Part shown: piece by piece, positions 54,097-64,000 of the stretch
How positions within the stretch are numbered: the stretch's first letter is position 1
Layout: every line of letters starts with the position of its first letter
Assembly: GCF_963664555.1 (NCBI RefSeq)
Contig: NZ_OY761461.1
Location: 3,947,769-4,011,768 of the forward strand
Length of the DNA: 64,000 bases
Origin: Labilibaculum sp.
Lineage (GTDB): Bacteria > Bacteroidota > Bacteroidia > Bacteroidales > Marinifilaceae
Reading direction: 5' to 3'
The notes under the pieces: generated by a model
What the model saw: only the letters and a program-made list of their open reading frames with translations
Told to the model about the DNA's origin: nothing
Database searches by the model: none
Position numbers and translations under genes: made by a program

Positions 54097-54792
54097 ATGA
54101 AAGCGATAAAATTAGAAATAAAAGGCAATTGGGCGCAATTCCGTAAGGCCGAAACTAATAATAATCCGCTTTCGCACGATTTCATTACTAAAACTGCCTT
54201 TATTGGAATGATTGGAGCGGTGCTTGGGATTGAACGAAACGATATGAAACCCTTGTTCCCCTTGCTAAGTGAAGGTTTTATGTATTCTGTTCAAGTGAAC
54301 AATGAAGTTGTAAAACAATCGTGGGGTTTTACTTTAAGAAATGTTTCTAATTGCTGGGATAAAGCACCGAAACAGATGGAGTTTATCAAACATCCCAGCT
54401 ATACGGTTGTACTGGCATTAAAGAATACGGAATGCAAAGACTACTTCGATCGGTTTTGTTCGTTTTGCAAACAAGGGAAAGCTTGCTATACACCTGTTTT
54501 AGGTTTGCACAACTGCCCTGCAGAGATTAAGTTTCTTGAAGAAGGTGAGATTGTTGAGAAGAACGGAACATTTACAACTTTCGGTTTTATTACAGATAAT
54601 TATCCACCGTTAATGGACGATTTAACTTCGTTCAGAATTGGATTTGATAAGATTCCAACCTTTCAGAACGACGATTTTTGGAATTTGCCTGAAAAGTTTT
54701 GCAAGGTGGTATATCCTTCAAATCAATCCACATTAAAATCGGAAGGAATCTATTTTGAATTTAATAACAAATCACAATGGTGCATGATTTAA
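54097..54792 (+). CDS. cas5: Type I-B Cascade subunit Cas5
   Basis: 231 aa. Caps the 5' handle end of the crRNA. N-terminal RAMP-type strand AIKLEIKGNWAQFRKAETNNNPLSHDFITKTA, cut here to its family parts: GNWAQFRKAE and PLSHDFITKTAFIGMIGAVLG (the conserved Cas5 N-terminal Gly-rich turn), then CYTPVLGLHNCPAEIKFLEEG near the middle. The 3' end overlaps cas3 by 16 bp. Short Cas5h type. Confidence 0.9.
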   Translation: MKAIKLEIKGNWAQFRKAETNNNPLSHDFITKTAFIGMIGAVLGIERNDMKPLFPLLSEGFMYSVQVNNEVVKQSWGFTLRNVSNCWDKAPKQMEFIKHPSYTVVLALKNTECKDYFDRFCSFCKQGKACYTPVLGLHNCPAEIKFLEEGEIVEKNGTFTTFGFITDNYPPLMDDLTSFRIGFDKIPTFQNDDFWNLPEKFCKVVYPSNQSTLKSEGIYFEFNNKSQWCMI

Positions 54793-57200
54793 AATTTGAA
54801 TCGCATCCGGGTAAATTATTGGAAGAACATATAAGGGGAGTACAAAAGGGTACTCTTCTTCGTTCTGCTTTGCCTATTGCGGAAGTAGCAGCTTTGTTTC
54901 ACGATTTGGGTAAAATTAACCCGAATTTTCAGAACAAACTGTATGGGAAAAGCAATGGATATGCAAATCACTCCTATTTATCGGTAATTGGCTGGGTTAA
55001 TTATGCCTTGGTCAATATGAAAGATATAATGAATAATCAAGGTCTAAAAAATCAAGAAGAACTTTCTTTGTTTATTTTACAAATTGCGGTACTTATAGGT
55101 AAACATCACCAAAACCTGCCAAATTTCGACAAAGTTTTCATTGGTTCGGAGGAATTAATTAGGGCTACTGAATTTGCTAAAGAAAATGGACGTAATCTCC
55201 CTATGAATGAATTTCTAAATAAAACATTGAAGTTAGATTGTGCATCATTCGAATTAAAGTGGGGAAAACAAGAAAATATGTTTGTTTCTTTTTTGTCCAA
55301 GTATCAAAAGAAAGCATGGAAGCAATCGCCTTTAAAATCCTTTATGGATACTCAGGAGGCTTTTGCTGCATTAGTTGAATCAGATAAAAGAGATGCAGGA
55401 AAAAATAAAGATTTCTTTTTTGACGAAAATATCGAAAAAAACACGATACAGCTCTCTGAAAATCTGGAACTCACTTTTGACAAGTTTGAAAAGTCCCCCA
55501 ATAATTCAAAACTTAATATTCTTCGTACACAAATACGATTACAAGCCGTTGAAAGAATCAAGAGTAAGTTAACTACAGATGAACGTGTTTTTACACTTAC
55601 TGCACCTACCGGAGCAGGAAAAACGTTTACAATGCTTTCTGTTGCTAATGAGATTCGAAAGCAAAAGGGAAATCTTGGCATCATTTATTCTCTTCCCTTT
55701 TTATCAATCACTGAACAGGTACAAAAAATTGCCGAAGAACTTCTAGATGATGTACTTTCCGTAAACTCAAAAACAGAAAATGAGCGCATCAAAAAAGCAC
55801 AACAATCGTATGAAAACGATCAATCGAACAATAATTTAAAAGAAATATTGAAAGAAGACTTTATTCACAATACATTCGACCATCCTTTTGTAATAACAAC
55901 GTTTATTCAGTTTTTTGAAACGCTTTTGAGCAACAGAAATTCCACTTTACTAAAGCTCCCAAACTTTAAAAACCGCATTTTCTTAATTGATGAAGTACAG
56001 GCGCTACCACCGCGTTTGTATATTTTCTTTTCGGCATGGTTAGATGAATTTTGCAGGAGGAACAATTCTTTTGCAATACTATCAACTGCAACCATGCCCA
56101 AGTTGGCCATTCCAATTAAAGATACAGATGAAGACTGCAGAGCAGATTTGTTATTTCAGGATTACTCGGTGCCGAATGAACTAATCGATTGCAAAAAATA
56201 TTTTGCAGAAGATATTTTTAATCGCTACCAAATAGAAGTGCTTTCCGATCAACAAACCAATGAATCGTTGGTAAACCATATCCTTGAATTAGACAGGTCT
56301 TGCTTAGTAATATTAAATACAATTGCCGATACAAAAAAACTTTACAATGAACTGAAGGGAAAATCGGTAAATATTCTTCTGCTGAATACACATTTTATTC
56401 CCGATGACAGAACAAGAATAATAGAACAAGCTCAAAATTTACTAAAAGTCAACAAAAAAGTAATTTTAATATCAACGCAGCTAATTGAAGCAGGTGTTGA
56501 TATCGACTTCCCTGTCGTTTATCGTGACATGTGTCCCTTACCAAGTCTTATTCAAAGTGCAGGCCGTTGCAATAGAAATAATAATTTAGATAAAGGACAG
56601 GTGTACTTCTTTGAATTGGTTAGCGATAATGGTCGCTCCCGAGCAAGACTAATTTATCGGGATGAAGGAAAAAAGTTTCTTGATTTCTGTCGCAAAGAGA
56701 TACCAGCATCAATAAATGAAAACGAGTTGTTTGAGGTGCAATCAAAATTCTTTGAAAGCATTCGCCAAAATCTCACAATAGGTGAGTTTAAATCTATAGA
56801 AAACACCGAAAAATCATACAATATGATTAAATGCATAAATAATGCTGAATTCGAAAACCTTGGGAAATTCAAACTCATCAATAATAATATTGGAGAACAA
56901 GTACAATACTATATTTTAGAAAATGAAGCTGACTCCTGCTATGAAAGGCTTAACGAATTACTTACTGAGCTTAAGACACAAGAAGATTATGCAAATACCA
57001 AACGCATAAAAATCAAAATCAGCGACTTTATTAAGCAATTAAGTGGTCGTATATTGAACATCCGAGTTAATCAATACAATAAAGCTCAAATGCCTCAACA
57101 ATATCTAGCTGACATTATGGATATAAAATTCATCACAATGGATAATTACTCTTCCACCGAAGGATTGATTCTTGATAACATTGAAAACTGCTTCTTATAA
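54777..57200 (+). CDS. cas3: Type I-B Cas3 helicase-nuclease with N-terminal HD domain
   Basis: 807 aa. Degrades target DNA after Cascade recruitment. The HD nuclease domain is N-terminal (residues about 1-230) with HDLGK at 42-46 and a second HH in GKHHQNLP. Helicase domain: Walker A APTGAGKTF (about 276-284), DEVQ box IDEVQALPP (about 404-412) and motif VI SAGRCNRNN (about 594-602). The C-terminal accessory domain follows. Start ATG 54777 lies inside the end of cas5. Cas3'' and Cas3' are fused here, unlike some I-B systems where they are split. All core catalytic residues visible. Confidence 0.95.
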   Translation: MVHDLKFESHPGKLLEEHIRGVQKGTLLRSALPIAEVAALFHDLGKINPNFQNKLYGKSNGYANHSYLSVIGWVNYALVNMKDIMNNQGLKNQEELSLFILQIAVLIGKHHQNLPNFDKVFIGSEELIRATEFAKENGRNLPMNEFLNKTLKLDCASFELKWGKQENMFVSFLSKYQKKAWKQSPLKSFMDTQEAFAALVESDKRDAGKNKDFFFDENIEKNTIQLSENLELTFDKFEKSPNNSKLNILRTQIRLQAVERIKSKLTTDERVFTLTAPTGAGKTFTMLSVANEIRKQKGNLGIIYSLPFLSITEQVQKIAEELLDDVLSVNSKTENERIKKAQQSYENDQSNNNLKEILKEDFIHNTFDHPFVITTFIQFFETLLSNRNSTLLKLPNFKNRIFLIDEVQALPPRLYIFFSAWLDEFCRRNNSFAILSTATMPKLAIPIKDTDEDCRADLLFQDYSVPNELIDCKKYFAEDIFNRYQIEVLSDQQTNESLVNHILELDRSCLVILNTIADTKKLYNELKGKSVNILLLNTHFIPDDRTRIIEQAQNLLKVNKKVILISTQLIEAGVDIDFPVVYRDMCPLPSLIQSAGRCNRNNNLDKGQVYFFELVSDNGRSRARLIYRDEGKKFLDFCRKEIPASINENELFEVQSKFFESIRQNLTIGEFKSIENTEKSYNMIKCINNAEFENLGKFKLINNNIGEQVQYYILENEADSCYERLNELLTELKTQEDYANTKRIKIKISDFIKQLSGRILNIRVNQYNKAQMPQQYLADIMDIKFITMDNYSSTEGLILDNIENCFL

Positions 57201-57712
57201 TGCAAATAACTGGAACTCTTATATCATATTACTTTTACTGTCATCGAAGAATGTGGTTACATGCCAATGATATCCGGTTTGAGGATAATTCGGAAGATGT
57301 AGCCATGGGAGTATTAATTGAAGAAACCTCTTACCAACAACGCTCATCCAAATATGAACAAGTTGAAATTGGCCCCATAAAAATCGATTTTTACGATGCA
57401 AAAAACAAAGTAATTCATGAAGTTAAAAAGTCAAGTAAATTTCACGAAACACATATCTGGCAGGTAAAGTACTACATCTATGTATTGGAATTAAATGGTA
57501 TAGAAGGTGTAACCGGCATACTCGAATATCCGAAGGAACGCAAAACGGAAGAGGTGTTTTTGAGTATCCCCGATAAAGAGAGAATTGTTGAATTACTTGA
57601 GGAAATTGATAAAATTATACACTCCGATAAATGCCCTGAAGCCATAAATCAGCCAAAGTGTAAAAAATGCTCTTACTACGATTTTTGTTATAGTTCTGAA
57701 GAAGAGAACTAA
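57200..57712 (+). CDS. cas4: Cas4 nuclease
   Basis: 170 aa, RecB-type nuclease with an iron-sulfur cluster, trims prespacer ends during adaptation. YYFYCHRRMWLHAND holds the first cluster Cys; catalytic HEVKKSSKFHETHIWQVKYYI contains the (D/E)xK and Q motif, and the C-terminal QPKCKKCSYYDFCYS gives the three remaining Cys. The start codon overlaps the cas3 stop (TAATG), so the two are translationally coupled. Confidence 0.93.
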   Translation: MQITGTLISYYFYCHRRMWLHANDIRFEDNSEDVAMGVLIEETSYQQRSSKYEQVEIGPIKIDFYDAKNKVIHEVKKSSKFHETHIWQVKYYIYVLELNGIEGVTGILEYPKERKTEEVFLSIPDKERIVELLEEIDKIIHSDKCPEAINQPKCKKCSYYDFCYSSEEEN

Positions 57713-57743
57713 TATCATTATTACTTGAATTTAATCGTTGAAA

Positions 57744-58748
57744 ATGAAAAAAACATACTACCTATTCAATCCTGGCCGTTTATCGCGAAAGGATAACACA
57801 CTAAAATTTACACCTGTTGATGAGGAAGGAAATGATTTGAAACCCCGCTATTTGCCAGTTGAACAAGTTGACCAATTGTATGTATTGGGATCGTTGGATG
57901 CCAATTCGGCTCTTTATAACTTTTTAGGTAAAAATGATATTGCCGTGCATTTTTACGATTACTATGAAAACTACACCGGATCGTTTGCTCCGAAATGTAA
58001 ATTGCTTTCGGGAAAAATGCTGATAGCCCAAACCCAGGCCTATTTAAAAAAATCAAAACGTATTGTTGTTGCCCAGTCTTTTATCGAAGGAGCTTCGTTT
58101 AATATGCTTAAAAACCTGAGGTATTACGATAACAGAGGTAAAGATTTGATGCCAGTAATTGATAGTATTGAGCTCCTTCGGGAAAAAATTGGTGAAACAA
58201 AGGAAATTGATGAATTAATGGGCATTGAAGGAAATATCCGGAAAAATTATTACGATGCGTTCAATTTAATTATCAATGATCACGAGATGGGAATACGCAC
58301 CAAGCGCCCTCCTTTAAATATTGTAAACTCTCTCATCTCATTTGGCAATATGATGTGCTATTCGGAATGTTTGCGTGCCATTCAGAAAACTCAGCTGGAG
58401 CCTACCATTAGTTTCCTGCATGAACCCGGAGAACGGCGATTTAGTCTGGCTTTGGATTTGGCTGAAGTTTTCAAACCTTTTTTAGTAGATCGGGTTATTT
58501 TTAAGGTTTTAAACAAAAAAGAAATTCAGGAAAATGATTTCGAAGAAAAATTGAACCGAATTGTTTTAAAAGAGAAAGGAAAGAAAAAGTTTATACAGGC
58601 TTTTGAAAAACGATTGGAAGAAACCATAAAACACCGAAGTTTAAATAGAAGTGTGAGTTACAAGCATCTGATAAAATTAGAATGTTATAAATTGCAAAAA
58701 CATTTGTTGGACATAGAAGAATATAAACCGTTTAAAATTTACTGGTAA
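57744..58748 (+). CDS. cas1: Cas1 integrase (type I-B)
   Basis: 334 aa. Metal-dependent integrase that inserts new spacers at the leader end, with Cas2. ATG 57744 is preferred over a TTG 6 bp upstream, since it matches the usual N-terminus KKTYYLFNPGRLSRKDNTL. Catalytic acid in MGIEGNIRKNYYDAFN (Glu), then LHEPGERRFSLALDLAEVFKP (His and Asp). These are the expected E-H-D residues. 31 bp after cas4. Confidence 0.96.
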   Translation: MKKTYYLFNPGRLSRKDNTLKFTPVDEEGNDLKPRYLPVEQVDQLYVLGSLDANSALYNFLGKNDIAVHFYDYYENYTGSFAPKCKLLSGKMLIAQTQAYLKKSKRIVVAQSFIEGASFNMLKNLRYYDNRGKDLMPVIDSIELLREKIGETKEIDELMGIEGNIRKNYYDAFNLIINDHEMGIRTKRPPLNIVNSLISFGNMMCYSECLRAIQKTQLEPTISFLHEPGERRFSLALDLAEVFKPFLVDRVIFKVLNKKEIQENDFEEKLNRIVLKEKGKKKFIQAFEKRLEETIKHRSLNRSVSYKHLIKLECYKLQKHLLDIEEYKPFKIYW

Positions 58749-59014
58749 TGTATGTAATTTTGGTTTACGACATGGGCGAAAAGCGTGTAGGAAAAATGTT
58801 GAAATTGTGCAGACAATATTTAAATTGGATTCAGAATTCGGTTTTCGAAGGCGAAATAACAGAGGTTAAATTAAAAGAACTAATTTTGAAAGCTGAATTT
58901 ATTATGAATGAGGAAGAACGCGATAGTTTGATCTTATTTAAAAGCAGAGAACAAAAATGGTTGGAAAAAGAAGTAATTGGACATGAAAAAAATGATTTGG
59001 ATCAATTCTTATAG
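58748..59014 (+). CDS. cas2: Cas2
   Basis: 88 aa. Dimer scaffold for Cas1 in spacer integration. MYVILVYDMGEKRVGKMLKLCRQYL begins with the usual beta strand and Asp (VYDMGEKR), then WIQNSVFEGEITEVKLKEL. Start overlaps the cas1 stop (TAATG). Last gene before the leader and array. Confidence 0.95.
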   Translation: MYVILVYDMGEKRVGKMLKLCRQYLNWIQNSVFEGEITEVKLKELILKAEFIMNEEERDSLILFKSREQKWLEKEVIGHEKNDLDQFL

Positions 59015-59237
59015 TTGTCGATAAGTCATTACAGGTCATCCCTCTCCCCTTTTAAAACATGTGACTTCGACCTTAACGTTCTTTGACATATCGAAAAAAC
59101 TAATGTTTCGTCCATGTTGTCGAAACCCTATCTTTTTTATACTTTTACACATCGACAACTAAAGCTTGTTGTTTTAGCCACATCTTAGAATCTTAATTTA
59201 TTGATTTTCAGATGTTTTTTTTTGAGTCGTCGGTCGA
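59015..59237 (+). promoter_or_regulatory. CRISPR leader with candidate promoter
   Basis: 223 bp between cas2 and the first repeat, with no gene. AT-rich. It has GTTCTTTGACATATCG at 59080-59095, a motif like those in other Bacteroidota leaders, and a candidate promoter TTG (59117-59119), 20 nt, TACTTTTA (59140-59147). The array would be transcribed toward the right, in agreement with the repeat orientation ending in ATTGAAAT. Confidence 0.75.
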
Positions 59238-62200
59238 CTCTCAATCGCACCATACTGGAATTGAAATAAAGATCTAAACGTGTTGAAAAACATATGGTCG
59301 AAGCTCTCAATCGCACCATACTGGAATTGAAATCTATTGAACGAATACAAAGGAATTGATTATTTAGGACTCTCAATCGCACCATACTGGAATTGAAATG
59401 ATTCAGAGTTTGTGTCAAGAACATGGTGAAGATTACTCTCAATCGCACCATACTGGAATTGAAATATTATCTCAACACACTTATTATCGTTTTTAAAGGC
59501 CTCTCAATCGCACCATACTGGAATTGAAATAAGTATCATTTATTGATGTTGACACTCTAACCGGAAACTCTCAATCGCACCATACTGGAATTGAAATATG
59601 CGATACATCAAAGGGGTATATCTGCAAAATGTTCTCTCAATCGCACCATACTGGAATTGAAATCACGAAGCGATTCACGGATACGTAAAGAATTACGGAC
59701 TCTCAATCGCACCATACTGGAATTGAAATATGAATCAATTAGGCGTGTATATGAACCTAATGGACTCTCAATCGCACCATACTGGAATTGAAATAAAGTA
59801 ATATTAGCCAGTACTCCCCGGGGAAAGAACTCTCAATCGCACCATACTGGAATTGAAATAATGTTTCAAATATAATCGAAGTGATAAACAGTGATACTCT
59901 CAATCGCACCATACTGGAATTGAAATAAGTTGGAAGTGTAGCTTTAAAAGGAATTGGAACGGCTCTCAATCGCACCATACTGGAATTGAAATAGAAGAAT
60001 ATTGCTGATTTTGAAAGCTGGATATCTGCTCTCAATCGCACCATACTGGAATTGAAATGTAGTCCTTATTGATTAACTCCTGTTCGGCCTTGATTCTCTC
60101 AATCGCACCATACTGGAATTGAAATGGCAGATTTAAGGTTTCGATGGTGCCGGAGCGTTGTCTCTCAATCGCACCATACTGGAATTGAAATTCCCATCGA
60201 CTGCGTTTTGTAACCTTTCGTTACGTCCTCTCAATCGCACCATACTGGAATTGAAATATGATCGAGTTAGGTCGCAGACCTGATCGATTAGGTACTCTCA
60301 ATCGCACCATACTGGAATTGAAATAAAATTAAAGCATATACAGATTCTAATAATGCTCAAACTCTCAATCGCACCATACTGGAATTGAAATCTACCAATC
60401 CTGATTACATCGTCACCAACCGCAGGACTCTCAATCGCACCATACTGGAATTGAAATTCATTTCATTAAAACACTCTTTAAAGATGGCTAAACTCTCAAT
60501 CGCACCATACTGGAATTGAAATACAGGAATAATTGACGGCGGGGACATTATTGTAGCCTCTCAATCGCACCATACTGGAATTGAAATAAAATCTGTAAGT
60601 AAACGTGCCGGTTATGCACTTAGCTCTCAATCGCACCATACTGGAATTGAAATATTACCAATGGCACCTCAATAGATATATCTGCATCCTCTCTCAATCG
60701 CACCATACTGGAATTGAAATCACAACAAACCTTACTATAATGTATTCAACAACAAGCTCTCAATCGCACCATACTGGAATTGAAATTGCCAATGCGGGTT
60801 GCCGATGATGGTCAGATAGAATCTCTCAATCGCACCATACTGGAATTGAAATTTTTAAATTCTTTATTGGGAAGTTTTTGGGAAGTTTCTCTCAATCGCA
60901 CCATACTGGAATTGAAATGCGAATGGGGATTTTACAACCCACCAATTTTTTAGTCTCTCAATCGCACCATACTGGAATTGAAATTTGTCTAGATTGGAGG
61001 CGTTATTTACAATGAATATGCTCTCAATCGCACCATACTGGAATTGAAATAGACTCTCAATTTATAAGCTGAATTAATACCACCGTCTCTCAATCGCACC
61101 ATACTGGAATTGAAATATTGGTATTGTAACAAGGTTTTGTGGCGGCCCTATCTCTCAATCGCACCATACTGGAATTGAAATATTACTACTGTCAGAGATC
61201 GTAAGGAAAAAGAGAAGCTCTCAATCGCACCATACTGGAATTGAAATAGGATAAAACGTGAGCAACTATTGAAAACTATGGAGGCTCTCAATCGCACCAT
61301 ACTGGAATTGAAATCACATAAATAATGTGAGTGTGACGTGGGTTTACAAGCTCTCAATCGCACCATACTGGAATTGAAATACTATTAATGTTTGTCCGGC
61401 TGAACTACTTACGCAGCTCTCAATCGCACCATACTGGAATTGAAATATCAGAACAGGAGCATACCGTTTCATTAATGCCGTTCTCTCAATCGCACCATAC
61501 TGGAATTGAAATCATGCAAAGGATCATCCTCATTTTCAACATTCCCAGCTCTCAATCGCACCATACTGGAATTGAAATTCGGAATCCGTACTCTCTCTCG
61601 TTTTCTGCAAAAGCTCTCAATCGCACCATACTGGAATTGAAATAATTTAATGCAAATGCAGGGGCGTAGGTTTGCGGTACTCTCAATCGCACCATACTGG
61701 AATTGAAATAACCAACTCACCTCACACCCAAAAAGAAGAAAAGGACTCTCAATCGCACCATACTGGAATTGAAATATTTTAATGAATGATGAAGATGATG
61801 CAGCCTATGACTCTCAATCGCACCATACTGGAATTGAAATGTTCTTGATGGTAGGGCACTAAATCCAATCCTAAACTCTCAATCGCACCATACTGGAATT
61901 GAAATACTTGAAGTATTCTGCTGTTAATGTCAGACATGCTAACTCTCAATCGCACCATACTGGAATTGAAATTAAGCAGCAAAAAGATCTTTCTCCCCGG
62001 CAATATGAGCTCTCAATCGCACCATACTGGAATTGAAATCCAACAATGTATTCACGATTGGCACCTACAAACATGCTCTCAATCGCACCATACTGGAATT
62101 GAAATATGCATCAAGCAGATCATCATCAATTGAATCGCTATCTCTCAATCGCACCATACTGGAATTGAAATACGTTCACTTTAAAGTTAAGAACCGGCAA

Positions 62201-64000
62201 CCAGGTAACTCTCAATCGCACCATACTGGAATTGAAATCATTTACCAACATGGGGGCACCTACATTTTCGAGGCTCTCAATCGCACCATACTGGAATTGA
62301 AATCGATTAACAACAAAGGCAGTGTATACCAATGCTTTAACTCTCAATCGCACCATACTGGAATTGAAATGGTCATCGTAAGAAGTCTGACCCGTTCCGT
62401 TTAAAATCTCTCAATCGCACCATACTGGAATTGAAATAGCTTTTCAATGTGTTTATTCAAAGAATCATGCGAACTCTCAATCGCACCATACTGGAATTGA
62501 AATAATACTTTAACATCGTAGTTTTCACCTTGCATGAACTCTCAATCGCACCATACTGGAATTGAAATTTACGATGGTGTGAATGATGTATTTACCGCAG
62601 AAGGCTCTCAATCGCACCATACTGGAATTGAAATAGAAGATTGTTGTATTGGGAGAACTGAAATGTCATACTCTCAATCGCACCATACTGGAATTGAAAT
62701 CGACATATTGTGTTCTGTAATGGTATCTCACAGTCAACTCTCAATCGCACCATACTGGAATTGAAATGTAAGAAGAAGACCGTATTCAATCGTAGTATTT
62801 GATCTCTCAATCGCACCATACTGGAATTGAAATACCAATACAAGCCCAATGATGGCACAACAGTCACAGCCTCTCAATCGCACCATACTGGAATTGAAAT
62901 AAAGGATACAAAACCTGTATTATCGATGATCACGATCTCTCAATCGCACCATACTGGAATTGAAATTCAATATAAACAAATTGGTAATGCTGTTCCTGTC
63001 AACTCTCAATCGCACCATACTGGAATTGAAATTTAATTCGTCCGGGATTAACAATCTATTTGGTTGGCTCTCAATCGCACCATACTGGAATTGAAATATT
63101 TACGTAGGCTGCACACCAGGGATAACCTTTCCCTCTCTCAATCGCACCATACTGGAATTGAAATGGAGCATACTCAACAATAAAATCTGGCATAAAGAAT
63201 CTCTCAATCGCACCATACTGGAATTGAAATTCCGGAAAAACAACTTCTCTGAATGTAAACTTTGGTTCTCTCAATCGCACCATACTGGAATTGAAATTAA
63301 GCGATCAGCAATTGGCCGATTACTGGTTGTTAACTCTCAATCGCACCATACTGGAATTGAAATCCTTCGACAAAGCAACTGCTAAAGGGCAAAGCTTTTC
63401 TCTCAATCGCACCATACTGGAATTGAAATTACCCCGCGCCAAAGACTCAAACGTATTTTCATTGCTCTCAATCGCACCATACTGGAATTGAAATAAATTT
63501 GCAGGTTGAGTTTGGAAACATTCAAAATTCTCTCAATCGCACCATACTGGAATTGAAATATTGCCGTAAGCTTGTTTACTATATGGCGCGATATCTCTCA
63601 ATCGCACCATACTGGAATTGAAATCCGAAATCACCGCCTCGCAGTTGGAGGGCATTTTTCTCTCAATCGCACCATACTGGAATTGAAATCTTTGTTCTAC
63701 ATTATTGTCCATCATCTCAATAGCTCTCTCAATCGCACCATACTGGAATTGAAATAAACCCAGTTCTTAATACGCTTTTTATTTGTCTTCTCTCTCAATC
63801 GCACCATACTGGAATTGAAATATCATCACCAAAGCTTTAGCAAAATCATTTTCTGATGCTCTCAATCGCACCATACTGGAATTGAAATGATGTAACAGAC
63901 CCAAAACATCTAAAGAAGATGTTACTCTCAATCGCACCATACTGGAATTGAAATTAATCATTAAGCTTATTTCTCTTAATATTTTCTCTTGCTCTCAATC
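59238..64000 (+). CRISPR. Type I-B CRISPR array: 72 full repeats and start of a 73rd; 72 spacers; continues past the window
   Basis: 30-bp repeats starting CTCTCAATCG and ending GAATTGAAAT, first at 59238-59267, last full at 63925-63954, partial 73rd at 63992. Spacers are 35-37 nt, unit about 66 bp. All repeats counted by eye look identical, without the degenerate terminal repeat (that end is outside). Repeat 3' end ATTGAAAT is the expected Cas6 handle for I-B. Many spacers are open in a forward frame. Short frames found on both strands here are translations of the repeat (SQSHHTGIEI, FNSSMVRLR) and are not genes. Confidence 0.98.

Noticed and set aside
62967-63002. Self-targeting of the host DNA methyltransferase by spacer 57
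   Set aside because: Only part of the motif is shared, and the host codons at the same place differ (YMQAGNSV versus YKQIGNAV), so the match is too poor.
59185-63961. Many short frames on both strands in the CRISPR array, with repeated SQSHHTGIEI, LNRTILELK or FNSSMVRLR
   Set aside because: They are translations of the 30-bp repeat plus spacers; they have no independent coding signal.

Overview
The window is from an AT-rich member of the Bacteroidota, most likely a marine or anaerobic Bacteroidales/Marinilabiliales-type genome (inferred). Support comes from promoters of the Bacteroidota type (TTG, about 19-20 nt, TAnnTTTG), the bamD - omega - coaBC - DUF4835 - recN gene order, a short ProS of the archaeal/eukaryote-like type, an HxlR regulator, and FadL-like and porin-like outer-membrane proteins.

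Layout. 1-4640: trehalose synthesis (otsAB fusion, cut by the window edge) and NAD synthesis (nadB-nadC). 5276-11454: an orphan TPR histidine kinase, MntP manganese exporter, FMN-binding exported protein, outer-membrane porin, and a Cu/Zn-type permease with a C-terminal HMA domain. 11897-15587: a three-subunit biotin-dependent acyl-CoA (propionyl-CoA) carboxylase. 16214-22686 (minus strand): S9 hydrolase, tilS, pabB, cupin, and a cytosine-5 DNA methyltransferase with a small unknown partner, possibly a restriction-modification pair. 22919-35525: two 1800-bp IS1182-family copies in the same orientation, differing at only two synonymous bases, flank about 9 kb of ordinary genes (acuI-like reductase/hxlR, pepT, proS, a Ser/Arg-rich lipoprotein, a FadL-like protein). 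35549-44718 (minus strand): sulfate activation (cysC-cysD-cysN), fabI, recN, DUF4835, coaBC, omega, bamD. coaBC is split by a frameshift at an 11-base homopolymer. 44884-47240: an alpha-oxoamine synthase (Spt-like) and trxB.

47421-64000 is the accessory part. A tRNA-Pro(GGG) is followed by a decayed integrase fragment, two small conserved hypothetical genes and a decayed acetyltransferase, and then a complete type I-B CRISPR-Cas locus: cas6, an unrelated 215-aa helical protein, cas8b, cas7, cas5, cas3, cas4, cas1, cas2, leader, and an array with 72 full repeats plus the start of a 73rd at the window end. Several spacers can be translated into recognisable phage-type motifs (terminase, cytosine methyltransferase motif X, lysin), which gives a direct view of past invaders.

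The least explained items are the 215-aa gene with an adjacent 21-bp degenerate tandem repeat inside the cas operon, the small ORF next to the DNA methyltransferase, and the coaBC frameshift. The CRISPR-Cas system itself looks like a known subtype.
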